Shown: positions 41,673 through 50,847, counted from the stretch's first letter. The stretch: 64,000 bases of DNA from Rhodoferax koreense (GCF_001955695.1 NZ_CP019236.1:3534001-3598000); one strand, 5' to 3'. Program-made: numbers and translations. The notes: generated from the sequence alone by a model not told the origin.

Positions 41673-42122
41673 TCAGCCGAGATGCTGCCTGGTCCAGCGC
41701 GCGATGTCGGCCGCGCCCATGGCACCCGCCTGCCGCGCGACTTCCCGCCCGCCGACGAACAGCGCCAGCGTCGGGATGCTGCGGATGTTGAACCGCGCCG
41801 CCAGGCTCTGGACGGCTTCTGTGTCGACCTTGGCCAGCCGGACCTGCGGCTCGAGCTGGGCCGCGGCCTGCTCGAAAGCCGGGGCCATGGTGCGGCACGG
41901 GCCACACCATGGGGCCCAGAAGTCGACGAGCACCGGAATCTGGTTGCGGCCGATGTGGCGGTCGAAACCGGTTTCGTCGCCAAGCGCCACCGAATGGCCG
42001 GTGAACAGGGGCTGTTTGCATTTGCCGCAGTCGGGCGCACTCCCGAGCTGCCCCCGGGCCACGCGGTTGGTGGTCTGGCAGTGCGGGCAGACGACGTGGA
42101 CCATGCTGGATGTTTCGGTCAT
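41673..42122 (-). CDS. trxC: thioredoxin 2 with N-terminal zinc finger
   Basis: A 149-residue TrxC. The N-terminal zinc ribbon has Cys pairs CPHC and CGKC. The thioredoxin domain has the active site FWAPWCGPCRTMAP and the cis-Pro in IRSIPTLALF. It reduces protein disulphides and is often oxidative-stress-induced (OxyR in E. coli). ATG 42122 has GGAG upstream; a second Met at residue 7 is possible. The 160 bp downstream hold nothing recognised. Confidence 0.94.
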   Translation of the reverse strand: MTETSSMVHVVCPHCQTTNRVARGQLGSAPDCGKCKQPLFTGHSVALGDETGFDRHIGRNQIPVLVDFWAPWCGPCRTMAPAFEQAAAQLEPQVRLAKVDTEAVQSLAARFNIRSIPTLALFVGGREVARQAGAMGAADIARWTRQHLG

Positions 42123-42318
42123 GGGAGCGCTCCTGTTGTTCGGCTTCGGACGGGTTCAGTTGGGGACGGGGTCGCCAAAAGCAAGCCGTCCGCGTCCCGC
42201 GGCGAGATCAAGGGAACCCCTGGCCCGCGCGGCGCACCAACCCATGCCATCATCGGCGCACCGATGACGTCCTTCGACGGTTCACAACGATCCACAACGC
42301 CAACCACCCGGAGCTTGC

Positions 42319-42996
42319 ATGCCTTCACAATCCCCGCCGCTCGTCCCACCGCTTCTCGGAACATGCCGTCAGGTCGCAACGACACTGGCCCTTTGCCTCG
42401 CGGCCGGCCTGTCCGGCGCCCAGACGGCGCCGCCGCCCCAGACCACGGCCCAGAGCGCCGCCCCGCCCACGGTGCGCCTGCGCGGCACCGTGCAGAGCGT
42501 GACGCCGAACATGCTCACGGTCAAGGAGCGCAGCGGCGAAGTGATTCCACTGGTGATCAGCGACCGGATGGTCGTCAACGAGGTGTATCCGATCGCCCTG
42601 GCCGACATCCAGCCCGGCAGCTACATCGGCACCGCCGCCATGCCTCAACCCGACGGCAGCCAGCGCGCCATCGCGGTCACCGTGTTCCCCGAGAGCGCGC
42701 GCGGCGTGGGTGAAGGCTTCCATCCGTTCGACCTGCAGCCCGAAAGCACCATGACCAACGCCACCGTGGCCGACGTGGCCGCCGCCCCCAAGGGCCGTAC
42801 GCTGCAGCTCAAGTACAAGGACGGGCAGAAGACCATCGTGGTCCCGCCCGACGCACCGGTCGTGACCTTCAAGCCCGGCGACCGCAGCCTGCTGGTGCCG
42901 GGCGCGAGTGTGTCGCTGAGCGCACAGGCCATCGACGGCAAGCCGACCGCCGTGCGGGTGAACGCCGGTCGCAACGGTTTCGTGCTGCCGTATTGA
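42319..42996 (+). CDS. DUF5666-like periplasmic protein
   Basis: A 225-residue exported protein. A hydrophobic signal VATTLALCLAAGLSGAQ is preceded by about 20 residues, with cleavage near GAQ. The rest has small beta-barrel repeats: VRLRGTVQSVTPNMLTVKER, LADIQPGSYIGTAAMPQPDG and SRGVGEGFHPFD-like text (ARGVGEGFHPFD), then LLVPGASVSLSAQAIDGKPT. It resembles OB-like DUF5666 proteins by eye. No enzyme motif is visible. It stands alone between trxC and a convergent SDR gene. Confidence 0.72.
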   Translation: MPSQSPPLVPPLLGTCRQVATTLALCLAAGLSGAQTAPPPQTTAQSAAPPTVRLRGTVQSVTPNMLTVKERSGEVIPLVISDRMVVNEVYPIALADIQPGSYIGTAAMPQPDGSQRAIAVTVFPESARGVGEGFHPFDLQPESTMTNATVADVAAAPKGRTLQLKYKDGQKTIVVPPDAPVVTFKPGDRSLLVPGASVSLSAQAIDGKPTAVRVNAGRNGFVLPY

Positions 42997-43018
42997 GCGC
43001 TGGCGTTCGCGCGCAGGC

Positions 43019-43924
43019 TTAGCCGGCCGGCAGTTCCGTGGCCAGCCCGGCCTTGGCCAGCTCGAGCTGGTATTGCTCGAAACCGGTCTGCGGCACGACC
43101 TCGCCGGTCCGGTCCCGGATCTCGTCCAGCTTTTCCAGGACCAGCGGTGCGACGTCACCGCTGCCTCCCAGGTGCACGCCGCGCGTCATCGTCACGTGCG
43201 CGCATTCGAAGCTGTCCGCGCCGGCCAGCAGGATCATGCGCGTAGGCGCGTCTTCGCTCACCAGGGCCACCAGGCCGGGGCTGACCTTTTCCGGCTGTAG
43301 GCTGCGCAGGGCGTCGGGCGACAGGATGCCCTGCGTCATCGCGGTGGCGGCGGTCGGCGCCAGGCAGTTGACGCGCACATTGTGCTTCGCACCCTCCAGG
43401 GCCAGGGTCTGCATGAGGCCGACCAACGCCATCTTGGCCGCGCCGTAGTTGGCCTGGCCGAAGTTGCCGTACAGCCCGGACGACGAAGTCGTGAAGACGA
43501 TGCGCCCGTAGTTCTGCGCGCGCATCGCATCCCACACGGCCTTGGTGCAGTTGACCGCGCCCATGAGGTGCACGTCCATCACCAGCCGAAAGTCGTCGAG
43601 CGACATCTTCGCGAAGCTCCTGTCGCGCAGGATGCCTGCGTTGTTGACGAGGATGTCCACCCGCCCCCATTCGGCGATCGTCGCCTGGACCATGGCCTGC
43701 ACTTGTGCCTCATCCGTCACGCTGCCGCCTCGGGCGATGGCGTCGCCACCCTGGCGCCGTATTTCCTCCGCCACGGCCTCGGCGTTCGAGCCCTCGCGTT
43801 CGCCACCCAGGTCGTTCACCACCACGCGCGCGCCATGCCGGGCCAGGGCCATCGCATGGGCGCGCCCCAGTCCACCACCGGCCCCCGTCACGATGGCCAC
43901 GCGGCCTTCGAGTAATCGATTCAT
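43019..43924 (-). CDS. SDR family oxidoreductase, 3-hydroxyacyl dehydrogenase (MFE-2-like)
   Basis: A 301-residue short-chain dehydrogenase. The NAD site is VAIVTGAGGGLGRAHAMALA. The catalytic Ser is in FTTSSSGLYGN, and the Tyr/Lys in ANYGAAKMALVG. GILRDRSFAKMSLDDF and the added C-terminal 60 residues resemble the hydroxyacyl-CoA dehydrogenase domain of peroxisomal multifunctional enzyme 2. ATG 43924 is preferred over one seven codons upstream because GAGGA precedes it. It is the last gene of the minus-strand Liv/BKACE operon and may oxidise the imported 3-hydroxy acid or its CoA ester (inference). Confidence 0.88.
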   Translation of the reverse strand: MNRLLEGRVAIVTGAGGGLGRAHAMALARHGARVVVNDLGGEREGSNAEAVAEEIRRQGGDAIARGGSVTDEAQVQAMVQATIAEWGRVDILVNNAGILRDRSFAKMSLDDFRLVMDVHLMGAVNCTKAVWDAMRAQNYGRIVFTTSSSGLYGNFGQANYGAAKMALVGLMQTLALEGAKHNVRVNCLAPTAATAMTQGILSPDALRSLQPEKVSPGLVALVSEDAPTRMILLAGADSFECAHVTMTRGVHLGGSGDVAPLVLEKLDEIRDRTGEVVPQTGFEQYQLELAKAGLATELPAG

Positions 43925-43993
43925 TGCAGTCAGTTCCTCATTCATGGAATTCGCCGAAGCGGCCCCGTGCCGCTCCGCGCCCTGCCCTCGCCA

Positions 43994-44935
43994 TCAAACG
44001 GCGACCGCGTCACGCCCCTTCAGACCCAGCATGTCGCGCGCTTCGGCCGGCGTCGCGATCTCCAGCGAGAGCTCCGTCAGGATACGACGGATCTTGCGCA
44101 CCTGGTCCGCGCACGACCGGGCCAGCTCGCCCCGGCCAAGGTACAGGCTGTCTTCGAGCCCCACGCGCACGTTGCCCCCCATCACCGCGGCCATGGTCAG
44201 CAGCGGCATCTGGTGCCGCCCCGCGCCGAGCACCGAGAAGCGGTAGCCGTCGCGGCCGAAAAGCCGATCGGCTGTCGTCCGCATGGTCACCAGGTTTTCC
44301 GGATCGGGGCCCATCCCGCCCAGGATGCCGTAAATCGACTGGATGAACAGCGGGCCCTGGACCAGGCCCTCGTCGACGAAATGCGCCAGGGTGTAGAGGT
44401 GCCCCACGTCGTAGCACTCGAACTCGAAACGCGTGCCGCAGCCGTCGCCCAGGGTCTGCAGGATGTGCTTGATGTCCTTGAAGGTGTTGCGAAAGATCAG
44501 GTCTTCCATGCCTTCGACATAGGGCTGCTCCCAGGGGTGCTGCCATGCCTTGATCTTGCGCGCGGCGGTGTGGATCGAGAAGTTCATCGAGCCCATGTTC
44601 AGCGAACACATCTCCGGCTTGAGCTGCAGCGGATAGGCCAGGCGTTGGTCGAGCGTCATGCGCGTGCTGCCGCCAGTGGTGATGTTGATCACCGCGTCGG
44701 TCGCCGCCCGGATGCGCGGAACGAACTGGTCGAACACCGCCGGTTCGAACGACGGACTGCCGTCGGCGGGGTTGCGCGCATGCAGGTGAAGGATGGCCGC
44801 GCCGGCCTGCGCCGCCTCGATCGCCTGTTCGGCGATCTGGTCGGGCGTGCACGGCAGGTAAGGCGACATGCTGGGGGTGTGCACCGATCCGGTCACTGCA
44901 CATGAAATGATCACTTTGTCTTGCTGCTTCGCCAT
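43994..44935 (-). CDS. beta-keto acid cleavage enzyme (BKACE/Kce family, formerly DUF849)
   Basis: A 313-residue TIM-barrel zinc enzyme. BKACEs condense a beta-keto acid with acetyl-CoA to give acetoacetate and a new CoA ester. Zinc ligands are the HxH of ILHLHARNP (about 47-49) and the Glu of VGLEDSLYLG near residue 230. ITTGGSTRM holds the conserved Ser, and RFEFECYD the conserved Glu. Substrates across the family range from 3-keto-5-aminohexanoate to dehydrocarnitine. Start MAKQQDKVIISCAVTGS fits the family. Embedded between a Liv importer and SDRs, it points to catabolism of an imported 3-hydroxy/keto acid. Confidence 0.92.
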   Translation of the reverse strand: MAKQQDKVIISCAVTGSVHTPSMSPYLPCTPDQIAEQAIEAAQAGAAILHLHARNPADGSPSFEPAVFDQFVPRIRAATDAVINITTGGSTRMTLDQRLAYPLQLKPEMCSLNMGSMNFSIHTAARKIKAWQHPWEQPYVEGMEDLIFRNTFKDIKHILQTLGDGCGTRFEFECYDVGHLYTLAHFVDEGLVQGPLFIQSIYGILGGMGPDPENLVTMRTTADRLFGRDGYRFSVLGAGRHQMPLLTMAAVMGGNVRVGLEDSLYLGRGELARSCADQVRKIRRILTELSLEIATPAEARDMLGLKGRDAVAV

Positions 44936-44979
44936 GGGGTTCTCTCGGTGGTGTGGGGTGATGATGGGCAGCCCGGCCG

Positions 44980-45702
44980 TCACACGGCCAGCCAGTCGGT
45001 CAGCAGCTGCGCATCGGCGAGCAACTGGCCCGGCGTGCCTTCGAAGACGATGTGGCCGTGGCCCATCACGCAGACACGGGTGGACACTTTCAACGCGATC
45101 GCCAGCTTCTGCTCGACCAGCACCACCGAGACGCCCTTCGCGTGCATGTCCTGGATGCACTCGCCGACCTGGGCGACGATCTTCGGCGCCAGGCCCTCCG
45201 TGGGCTCATCGATCAGCATCACCAGCGGATTGCCGAGCAGCGAGCGGCACATGGTCAGCATCTGCTGCTCGCCGCCGGAAAGACTGCCCGCCAGGGTGTT
45301 GCGGCGTTCCTTCAGGCGCGGGAAGTAGTCGAACATGTGCGCGATGGTCCAGTGCATCGCGCCGGGCGGTGCCGGTTGCTCGCCCATGCGCAGGTTCTCG
45401 TCCACGGTGAGGTTGGCGAACACCTCGCGTTCCTCCGGCACGTAGGCGACGCCGGCGCGGCAGATGCTGTAGGGCCTGGCGCCCGCGAGTTGCCGCCCCT
45501 GCAGTGCCACCTGGCCCGACGTCGGCGGCACCAGGCCCATGATCGCCTTCATCGTCGTCGAGCGGCCGGAGCCGTTACGCCCGAGCAGGCTGATGACCTC
45601 CCCGGCGCCGACATCGAAGCTCACGCCATGCAGGATGTGGCTCTTGCCGTAGTGCGCGTGCAAGTCCGTGACGGACAGCAGTGGATGGGCGGCGGCGGTC
45701 AT
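44980..45702 (-). CDS. livF: branched-chain amino acid-type ABC transporter ATPase (LivF-like) with Walker A Arg
   Basis: A 240-residue LivF-type ATPase. The signature SLSGGEQQML, Walker B PLVMLIDEPTEGLAP and H-loop region VVLVEQKLAIAL are normal. The Walker A reads GRNGSGRSTT, with Arg47 (CGC) in place of the almost invariant Lys. LivG next to it keeps a normal Walker A, so one of two ATP sites may be impaired. A sequencing error would have to alter more than one base of the usual AAG/AAA codon. The gene overlaps livG by four bases. Substrate class of Liv importers is broad and not limited to amino acids. Confidence 0.9.
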   Translation of the reverse strand: MTAAAHPLLSVTDLHAHYGKSHILHGVSFDVGAGEVISLLGRNGSGRSTTMKAIMGLVPPTSGQVALQGRQLAGARPYSICRAGVAYVPEEREVFANLTVDENLRMGEQPAPPGAMHWTIAHMFDYFPRLKERRNTLAGSLSGGEQQMLTMCRSLLGNPLVMLIDEPTEGLAPKIVAQVGECIQDMHAKGVSVVLVEQKLAIALKVSTRVCVMGHGHIVFEGTPGQLLADAQLLTDWLAV

Positions 45703-46454
45703 GCAGCCACCTCTTCGCCAAGGTAGGCTTCCTTGACGGCCGCGTTGTTGCGGATCTCGTCGGGCGATCCCGTGGCGATGGGCTGCCCGTACACCAGCAC
45801 GGTCACGCGGTCGCTCAGCGAGAACACGACTTCCATGTCGTGCTCGACGATCAGCAGCGCCCGCCCCTTCGTCACCTCACGGATCAGCCCGGCGGTGTAC
45901 GCGGTCTCTTCGTTGTTCATGCCCGCCATGGGCTCGTCGAGCAGGATCAGCTTCGGGTCGCAGGCCAGGGTCATGGCGATCTCGAGGGAGCGTTGCTCGG
46001 AATACGACATCTCGCCGGCGAGGGTCGATGCGCGCCGCTGCAGCCGCACGAGTTCGAGCAGCCGCTCGGTCTGGCGCCGCGTCTCGGCATCGCGGTCGAT
46101 GAACCTCCAGAACGTGTACTGCAGTCCGCGGGGGCGCATCACGGCCAGACGAAGATTCTCGTGGACCGTCAACTTCGGGAAGATGTTGGTGATCTGGAAC
46201 GATCGGGCCAGTCCGAGGTGGTTGATGGCCTGGGGCGACCGGCCCGCGATCGGTTGTCCGTCGAAGGTGATGCGGCCCGCGCTCGGCTTGAGCTGGCCCG
46301 AGATCAGGTGGAACAGGGTCGACTTGCCCGCGCCGTTGGGGCCGATCACCGCATGGCGTTCGCCGTGGAGGATGTCCAGGTCCACGCCGCGGATGATCTC
46401 GGTCGGGCCGAACGATTTGCGAAGACCGCGCAGGCTGAGAATGGCGTCGCTCAT
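45699..46454 (-). CDS. livG: branched-chain amino acid-type ABC transporter ATPase (LivG-like)
   Basis: A 251-residue ATPase. Walker A is GPNGAGKSTLFHL, the signature is MSYSEQRSLEIAM, and Walker B is PKLILLDEPMAGMN with the H-loop at LIVEHDMEVV. LGLARSFQITNIFPKLTVHE is the LivG-type helical region. ATG 46454 overlaps the livM stop (ATGA). It pairs with LivF to power the importer whose permeases are LivM and LivH. Confidence 0.92.
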   Translation of the reverse strand: MSDAILSLRGLRKSFGPTEIIRGVDLDILHGERHAVIGPNGAGKSTLFHLISGQLKPSAGRITFDGQPIAGRSPQAINHLGLARSFQITNIFPKLTVHENLRLAVMRPRGLQYTFWRFIDRDAETRRQTERLLELVRLQRRASTLAGEMSYSEQRSLEIAMTLACDPKLILLDEPMAGMNNEETAYTAGLIREVTKGRALLIVEHDMEVVFSLSDRVTVLVYGQPIATGSPDEIRNNAAVKEAYLGEEVAA

Positions 46455-47740
46455 GCAGGCCTCCGTTGTCGGTTGTCCATCGTGCCCAAGGCAGGCTGCG
46501 GAGCTGCATCCGCGCGGCTTTCGAGCGCGCCCATCCGCCTCTTCGCCAGCCGGCCCAGCCAGCCGCCACCGGCCAGCAGCGCCATCGGCAACAGCCATGT
46601 CGCTGCCGCCACGGGCGACCAGGCCCGGCCGAACAACGGGATCGGCGGCCAGGGCATCGCCGGGTTGGTGGCGGCCATCGCCCGGTAGTCCTGCGAGAAC
46701 ACCCGCTGCAGCATCTCGATCGCGAATGCGCCGCCGGCGCTCAGCAACAGGGCCGCGCCAAGCGACAGGAGCAACAGCGGCAGCAGGGCCGCCAGGCCGA
46801 ACCTGCGGTGCAGCTGGCCGACCGCACCGAGCAGCCCGGCCAGGCCGGTGGGCATGAACATCATCACCAGGACGAACAGGCTGCCCTGGTAAAGCAACCA
46901 GGATTGCGTCAGGTCGGAGACGGCGTAACCGAAGAAGGTCATCAGCGCCGCACCGAGCGCCGGACCGAGGAACGCCTGCACGCCACCAATGTAGGTGTTG
47001 AGCACCACCGCGGCCGACAGGCCCGGATCGAAGACGGCATAGTTGGCAGCTTCATTGTTCATGACCTGCAGCCCGCCGGCCACGCCGGAGAACATCGCCG
47101 AGATCGCGAACACGATCACGCTCAAGCGGTGCGTGTCGTAGCCCAGGAAACGCAGGCGATGGCCGTTCTCGCGCAGCCCGAGCGTCAGCCGGCCCAGCGG
47201 CGTGCGGGTGAAGAGAAACAGCAGGGCCAGTGACACCAGCACCCATGCCAGTGTCAGGTAGTAGACCTCGTTGGTGGAGCCGAAGGACAGGCCCCAGGCC
47301 GGCATGCGGGTCGACGAGACCCCGGCCTCGCCGCCGAACAGGTTCTTGAGGTGGGGTGCGAGCGAATGGACCAGTTCCGCGATCGCCAGCGTGATCATCG
47401 CGAAATAGGTGCCGGAGCGCTTGGTGGCGAAATAGCCGGCCATGGCGCCGAAGCACAGACCGCCCGCCGCGCCGGCAATCGGCATCAGCGGGGTCGGCAG
47501 CAGGCCGGCGCCGCCGAGCGCATTCATGGCATGCACGGTGGCGAACGCGCCGACACCGAAGTACGCAGCATGGCCGAACGACAACATGCCGCCCTGCCCG
47601 CAGAGCAGGTTGTAGGCACAGCCGAACAGGGCCGCGATCAGCATCTGGATGGCGGCGTTGACGAGACCTTGCGACAGCAGGAAAGGCAGCGCGACGAGCA
47701 GGGCGATGCCGACGGCCAGCAGCAGAAGATGGGGCTTCAT
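46451..47740 (-). CDS. livM: branched-chain amino acid-type ABC transporter permease (LivM-like)
   Basis: A 429-residue inner-membrane permease with about ten TM helices. CGQGGMLSFGHAAYFGVGAF (near 48-67) is the LivM signature, and LGYDTHRLSVIVFAISAMFS contains the coupling-helix region. The C-terminal 130 residues are longer than in E. coli LivM: another hydrophobic stretch (LAALLPLLLLSLGAALLLS), a periplasmic loop and a last TM. That extension is odd but continuous. It is coupled to livG by overlap and 4 bp from livH. Confidence 0.9.
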   Translation of the reverse strand: MKPHLLLLAVGIALLVALPFLLSQGLVNAAIQMLIAALFGCAYNLLCGQGGMLSFGHAAYFGVGAFATVHAMNALGGAGLLPTPLMPIAGAAGGLCFGAMAGYFATKRSGTYFAMITLAIAELVHSLAPHLKNLFGGEAGVSSTRMPAWGLSFGSTNEVYYLTLAWVLVSLALLFLFTRTPLGRLTLGLRENGHRLRFLGYDTHRLSVIVFAISAMFSGVAGGLQVMNNEAANYAVFDPGLSAAVVLNTYIGGVQAFLGPALGAALMTFFGYAVSDLTQSWLLYQGSLFVLVMMFMPTGLAGLLGAVGQLHRRFGLAALLPLLLLSLGAALLLSAGGAFAIEMLQRVFSQDYRAMAATNPAMPWPPIPLFGRAWSPVAAATWLLPMALLAGGGWLGRLAKRRMGALESRADAAPQPALGTMDNRQRRPA

Positions 47741-47744
47741 GGCA

Positions 47745-48686
47745 TCAGGCCTTTTCGCCGAGCAGTCCGTTGGGGCGCACCAGCAGGATCAGCAGCATGA
47801 GAGCGAAGGGAATGGTCGCGGACAGGCTTGACACTTTCAGCGTCAGCAGGCCGCCGACGTCCTGCGCCCATTGGCGGGCGCCGATCGGCGCCAGCAGATC
47901 GGCCAGGCTGGCGTCGATGCCGACCGCCAGCGAGGTGATCACCCCGATGAGCAGCGACGCCAGCATCGCGCCGCCGAGCGAGCCCAGGCCACCGACCACC
48001 ACCACCACGAACACCATCACGCCGAGCTCCAGCGCCATGTTCGGGTTGGTCGTGTAGAAGGCCCCCGCCACCGCACCGGCCAGCCCCGCCAGGGCGGCAC
48101 CCACGCCGAAGACGCCCATGAACACCATCGGCACGTTGTGGCCGAGCGCCTCGACCATGCGCGGGCGGTAGATGGCCGAGCGCACGATGATGCCGACCCG
48201 GGTGCGCGTCAGCATCAGGTAGATCAGGACGAACATCGCAATGGCGATGGCCCCCATGAGGATGCGGTACGCCGGGTAGTCCGCGCCGCCGAGGCTGAAG
48301 GCCGGGAAATCGAGCGACTTCGGAATGCGGTAGTTGACCGGGAAGTTGCCGTAGAAGAGCTTGACCAGTTCCGCGATGATGAAGGACAGGCCGAAGGTCA
48401 ACAGCAGTTCATGCGCGTGGCCATGGTGGTGCACGCGCCGCAGGAAATACCGCTCGACGACGACGCCGATCAGTCCCACCAGCAGCGGCGCGATCAGCAC
48501 GGCCAGCCAGAAGCCCACCAGCGACTGCAGCGTGTAGGCGAAATAAGCGCCGAGCATGTAGAACGAGGCGTGGGCGAAATTGAGCACGCCCATCATCCCG
48601 AAGATGAGGGTGAGCCCGGCCGAAACCATGAACAGCAGCAAGCCGTAGATGGCACCGTTGAGCAGAGAGACAAGCAACTGGTCCAT
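47745..48686 (-). CDS. livH: branched-chain amino acid-type ABC transporter permease (LivH-like)
   Basis: A 313-residue permease with eight or so TM helices. LLNGAIYGLLLFMVSAGLTL and IFGMMGVLNFAHASFYMLGA are the LivH N-terminal signatures, and VRSAIYRPRMVEALGHNV is the coupling region. ATG 48686 (MDQLLVSLLNG) has GAGGAA at the right distance and is preferred to a codon seven residues earlier. It is the second gene after the binding protein in the operon. Confidence 0.93.
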   Translation of the reverse strand: MDQLLVSLLNGAIYGLLLFMVSAGLTLIFGMMGVLNFAHASFYMLGAYFAYTLQSLVGFWLAVLIAPLLVGLIGVVVERYFLRRVHHHGHAHELLLTFGLSFIIAELVKLFYGNFPVNYRIPKSLDFPAFSLGGADYPAYRILMGAIAIAMFVLIYLMLTRTRVGIIVRSAIYRPRMVEALGHNVPMVFMGVFGVGAALAGLAGAVAGAFYTTNPNMALELGVMVFVVVVVGGLGSLGGAMLASLLIGVITSLAVGIDASLADLLAPIGARQWAQDVGGLLTLKVSSLSATIPFALMLLILLVRPNGLLGEKA

Positions 48687-48728
48687 GACATTCCTCGATG
48701 TGGCCAAGCCTTGAGCCTTGGGTGGCGA

Positions 48729-49973
48729 TCAGCCCGGGCGCTGCATCCGGCAGGAAGCCTGCGCGGGCGTGGCGGCCTCTTCGGCGGTGAACAGCTTGAC
48801 CGGCTTGAAGCCCATGTCGGTCTCGTCGACCTTGAACTTCGCATCCTTCGCAACCGCCGAGACGACGATCGGCAGCATCGCCTGGTGGTCCGCGGCACGC
48901 ATGCCGAGTTCGCCCATCGGCGTCTTGATCTTTGTCGTCTCCAGCGCGTTGGCAAACGCCTTCACACTCAGCGCGCCCCCCTCGGGCTTGACCCGCTTGA
49001 GCGCGTCGCCGACCATGGCCATGCCGAAGGCCGTGTGCGCCTCCACGAACACCGGCACGTGCCCGGTCTTGGCCTTGTAGTCGGCGACGAACGCCTCGGC
49101 CGCCTGGCCGCCGACCTCGGGATTGAAGGTCTGCGCCACGTAATGGCCCACGGCCAGATCCCCCGCGTTGGCCAGGTTGCCCGGCTGGTCCAGGTAGACC
49201 GTGCCGAAACGGGTCTTGAGGCCCGCGGCCTTGCTGGCCTTCATCAAGAGCAGCAGGTCGTTGGACCAGTTCCCGGTTAGCACCGAATCCGCCTTGGCCG
49301 CGTTGATCTTGGCCACGTAGGGTGCGAAGTCCTGGATCTTGTTGACGTCGTGCAGCGTCTTCTCCACCACCTGGTAGCCGCCGAGCGGGGCGTACTCGAC
49401 GATGGCCTTCTCCATATCCTGGCCCCATGAATAGTTCTGGTTGATCGCATACACCCGCGTGCCGAGCACGTTCGATTGCTTCATGGCCATCACCAGGGTC
49501 TTGGTGCGCATCTGGGAATTTGCGGCGAACCGGAAGTGGTAGAACTGGCATTTGTCGCCGGTGAGTTCCAGCGCCTCCGCCCCCATGTTGAAGAAGACGA
49601 CCTCCTTGCCGGGGTTGCGCATGTTGTATTTGCGGATGTCGTCGGTGATCTGCCCCGCGATGGCCGACGACGCGCCCTGTACCACCATCTGCACGCCGTC
49701 GGCGATCGCGGCCTTGAGCTTGTCCGCAGCGCCAGTCGGCCCGCCCTGGTTGTCGTACTCCACCAGCTGCAGGGGCTCACCGTTCCAGCCACCTGCGGCG
49801 TTGATTTTCTCGACCCCGTAACGCACCGCGTTGCGGTAGATGAGCCCGGTCGCCGCCTGGGGGCCCGACAGCGATTCGATCACGGCGATCTTGATCGGCG
49901 CGGCCATGGCGGCCGAGCAGGCCAGGCCGAGCGAGGCGACGAGCGCGGAGCCAAAAGTGGCGGTTTTTTTCAT
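48729..49973 (-). CDS. Liv-type ABC transporter substrate-binding protein
   Basis: A 414-residue periplasmic binding protein of the Leu/Ile/Val (Peripla_BP_6) type. The signal is KTATFGSALVASLGLACSAA with cleavage after AMA. The mature start APIKIAVIESLSGPQAATGL and the segment GQDMEKAIVEYAPLGGYQVV are characteristic. It determines the ligand of the importer. The ligand cannot be read from sequence, but the linked BKACE and dehydrogenases favour a hydroxy/keto acid over an amino acid (inference). Confidence 0.92.
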   Translation of the reverse strand: MKKTATFGSALVASLGLACSAAMAAPIKIAVIESLSGPQAATGLIYRNAVRYGVEKINAAGGWNGEPLQLVEYDNQGGPTGAADKLKAAIADGVQMVVQGASSAIAGQITDDIRKYNMRNPGKEVVFFNMGAEALELTGDKCQFYHFRFAANSQMRTKTLVMAMKQSNVLGTRVYAINQNYSWGQDMEKAIVEYAPLGGYQVVEKTLHDVNKIQDFAPYVAKINAAKADSVLTGNWSNDLLLLMKASKAAGLKTRFGTVYLDQPGNLANAGDLAVGHYVAQTFNPEVGGQAAEAFVADYKAKTGHVPVFVEAHTAFGMAMVGDALKRVKPEGGALSVKAFANALETTKIKTPMGELGMRAADHQAMLPIVVSAVAKDAKFKVDETDMGFKPVKLFTAEEAATPAQASCRMQRPG

Positions 49974-50058
49974 GGGTGTCTCCTGGTTGTGAAAGTACGA
50001 ACGACGAAAGGCGAACGTGGCGCAACGTGGTGGCCATGCGTGGGCCGGAAATCCGGCG

Positions 50059-50847
50059 TCAGAGGTATTCGACGTTGCCGTCCACGCTGATCGCCTGGCC
50101 GGTGACGCTGCGCGCTGCGGGTGAACAAAGGAACAGCGCCATCGCCGCCACGTCCTCGGCGCTGACCATGCGGCGCAGCGAAATCTTGCGCAGATATTCG
50201 TCGCGCATCGCGTCGACGCCGACCCCGGCCACCTGGGCCCGCGCCGCGATGACACCGCTCATGCGGTCGCCTTCCACCGTGCCGGGCAGGATCGCGTTCA
50301 CGCGGATGCCGCGGGGGCCGAGTTCGATGGCCAGCGACTTCATCAGCCCCACGATCGCCCATTTGCTGGACGCATAGGGCGTGCGAAAGCCATAGCCCAG
50401 GCGTCCCGCGACGGAACTCATCGCAATCAGGCTGGCATGGCTGGACGCGCCCAGCAGCCCGATGGCCCGCCGCGCGAAGTAGTACTGGCTGTTGAGATTC
50501 ACTGCGATCGTGCGCTCCCAGGCCGCGGCGTCGATGGTCTCGATCGGGCCGGTCGGCCCCGCGATGCCGGCGTTGTTGACCAGCACGTCGAGCCCGCCCA
50601 GCGCGCCTTGCACGTCATGGAACACCCGCTCGACGTCGTCGGACACGGCGGCATCCGCCACACTGGCGGTGATGCCGGGCGATGCCGCGTTGAAGCGGTC
50701 GAGCGCGGCACGGTCGATGTCGCAGACATGCACGCGCGCGCCGGTCTCGTGGAAGGCGCGGGCCACGGCGGCACCGATGCCGCTGGCGCCGGCGGTCACG
50801 AGCACCCGGAGACCGGTAACGGGGCGGAGGGCGTCGAGAATGGGCAT
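50059..50847 (-). CDS. SDR family NAD(P)-dependent oxidoreductase
   Basis: A 262-residue short-chain dehydrogenase. The cofactor site is VLVTAGASGIGAAVARAF (TAGASGIG for the usual TGGASGIG), then VLVNNAGIAGPTGP. Catalytic Ser is in AMSSVAGRLGYG and Tyr/Lys in TPYASSKWAIVG. It is the first gene of the Liv/BKACE operon, just before the binding protein. It probably oxidises the imported hydroxy compound to the keto acid for the cleavage enzyme (inference). ATG 50847; upstream frame is open but not conserved in style. Confidence 0.9.
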   Translation of the reverse strand: MPILDALRPVTGLRVLVTAGASGIGAAVARAFHETGARVHVCDIDRAALDRFNAASPGITASVADAAVSDDVERVFHDVQGALGGLDVLVNNAGIAGPTGPIETIDAAAWERTIAVNLNSQYYFARRAIGLLGASSHASLIAMSSVAGRLGYGFRTPYASSKWAIVGLMKSLAIELGPRGIRVNAILPGTVEGDRMSGVIAARAQVAGVGVDAMRDEYLRKISLRRMVSAEDVAAMALFLCSPAARSVTGQAISVDGNVEYL

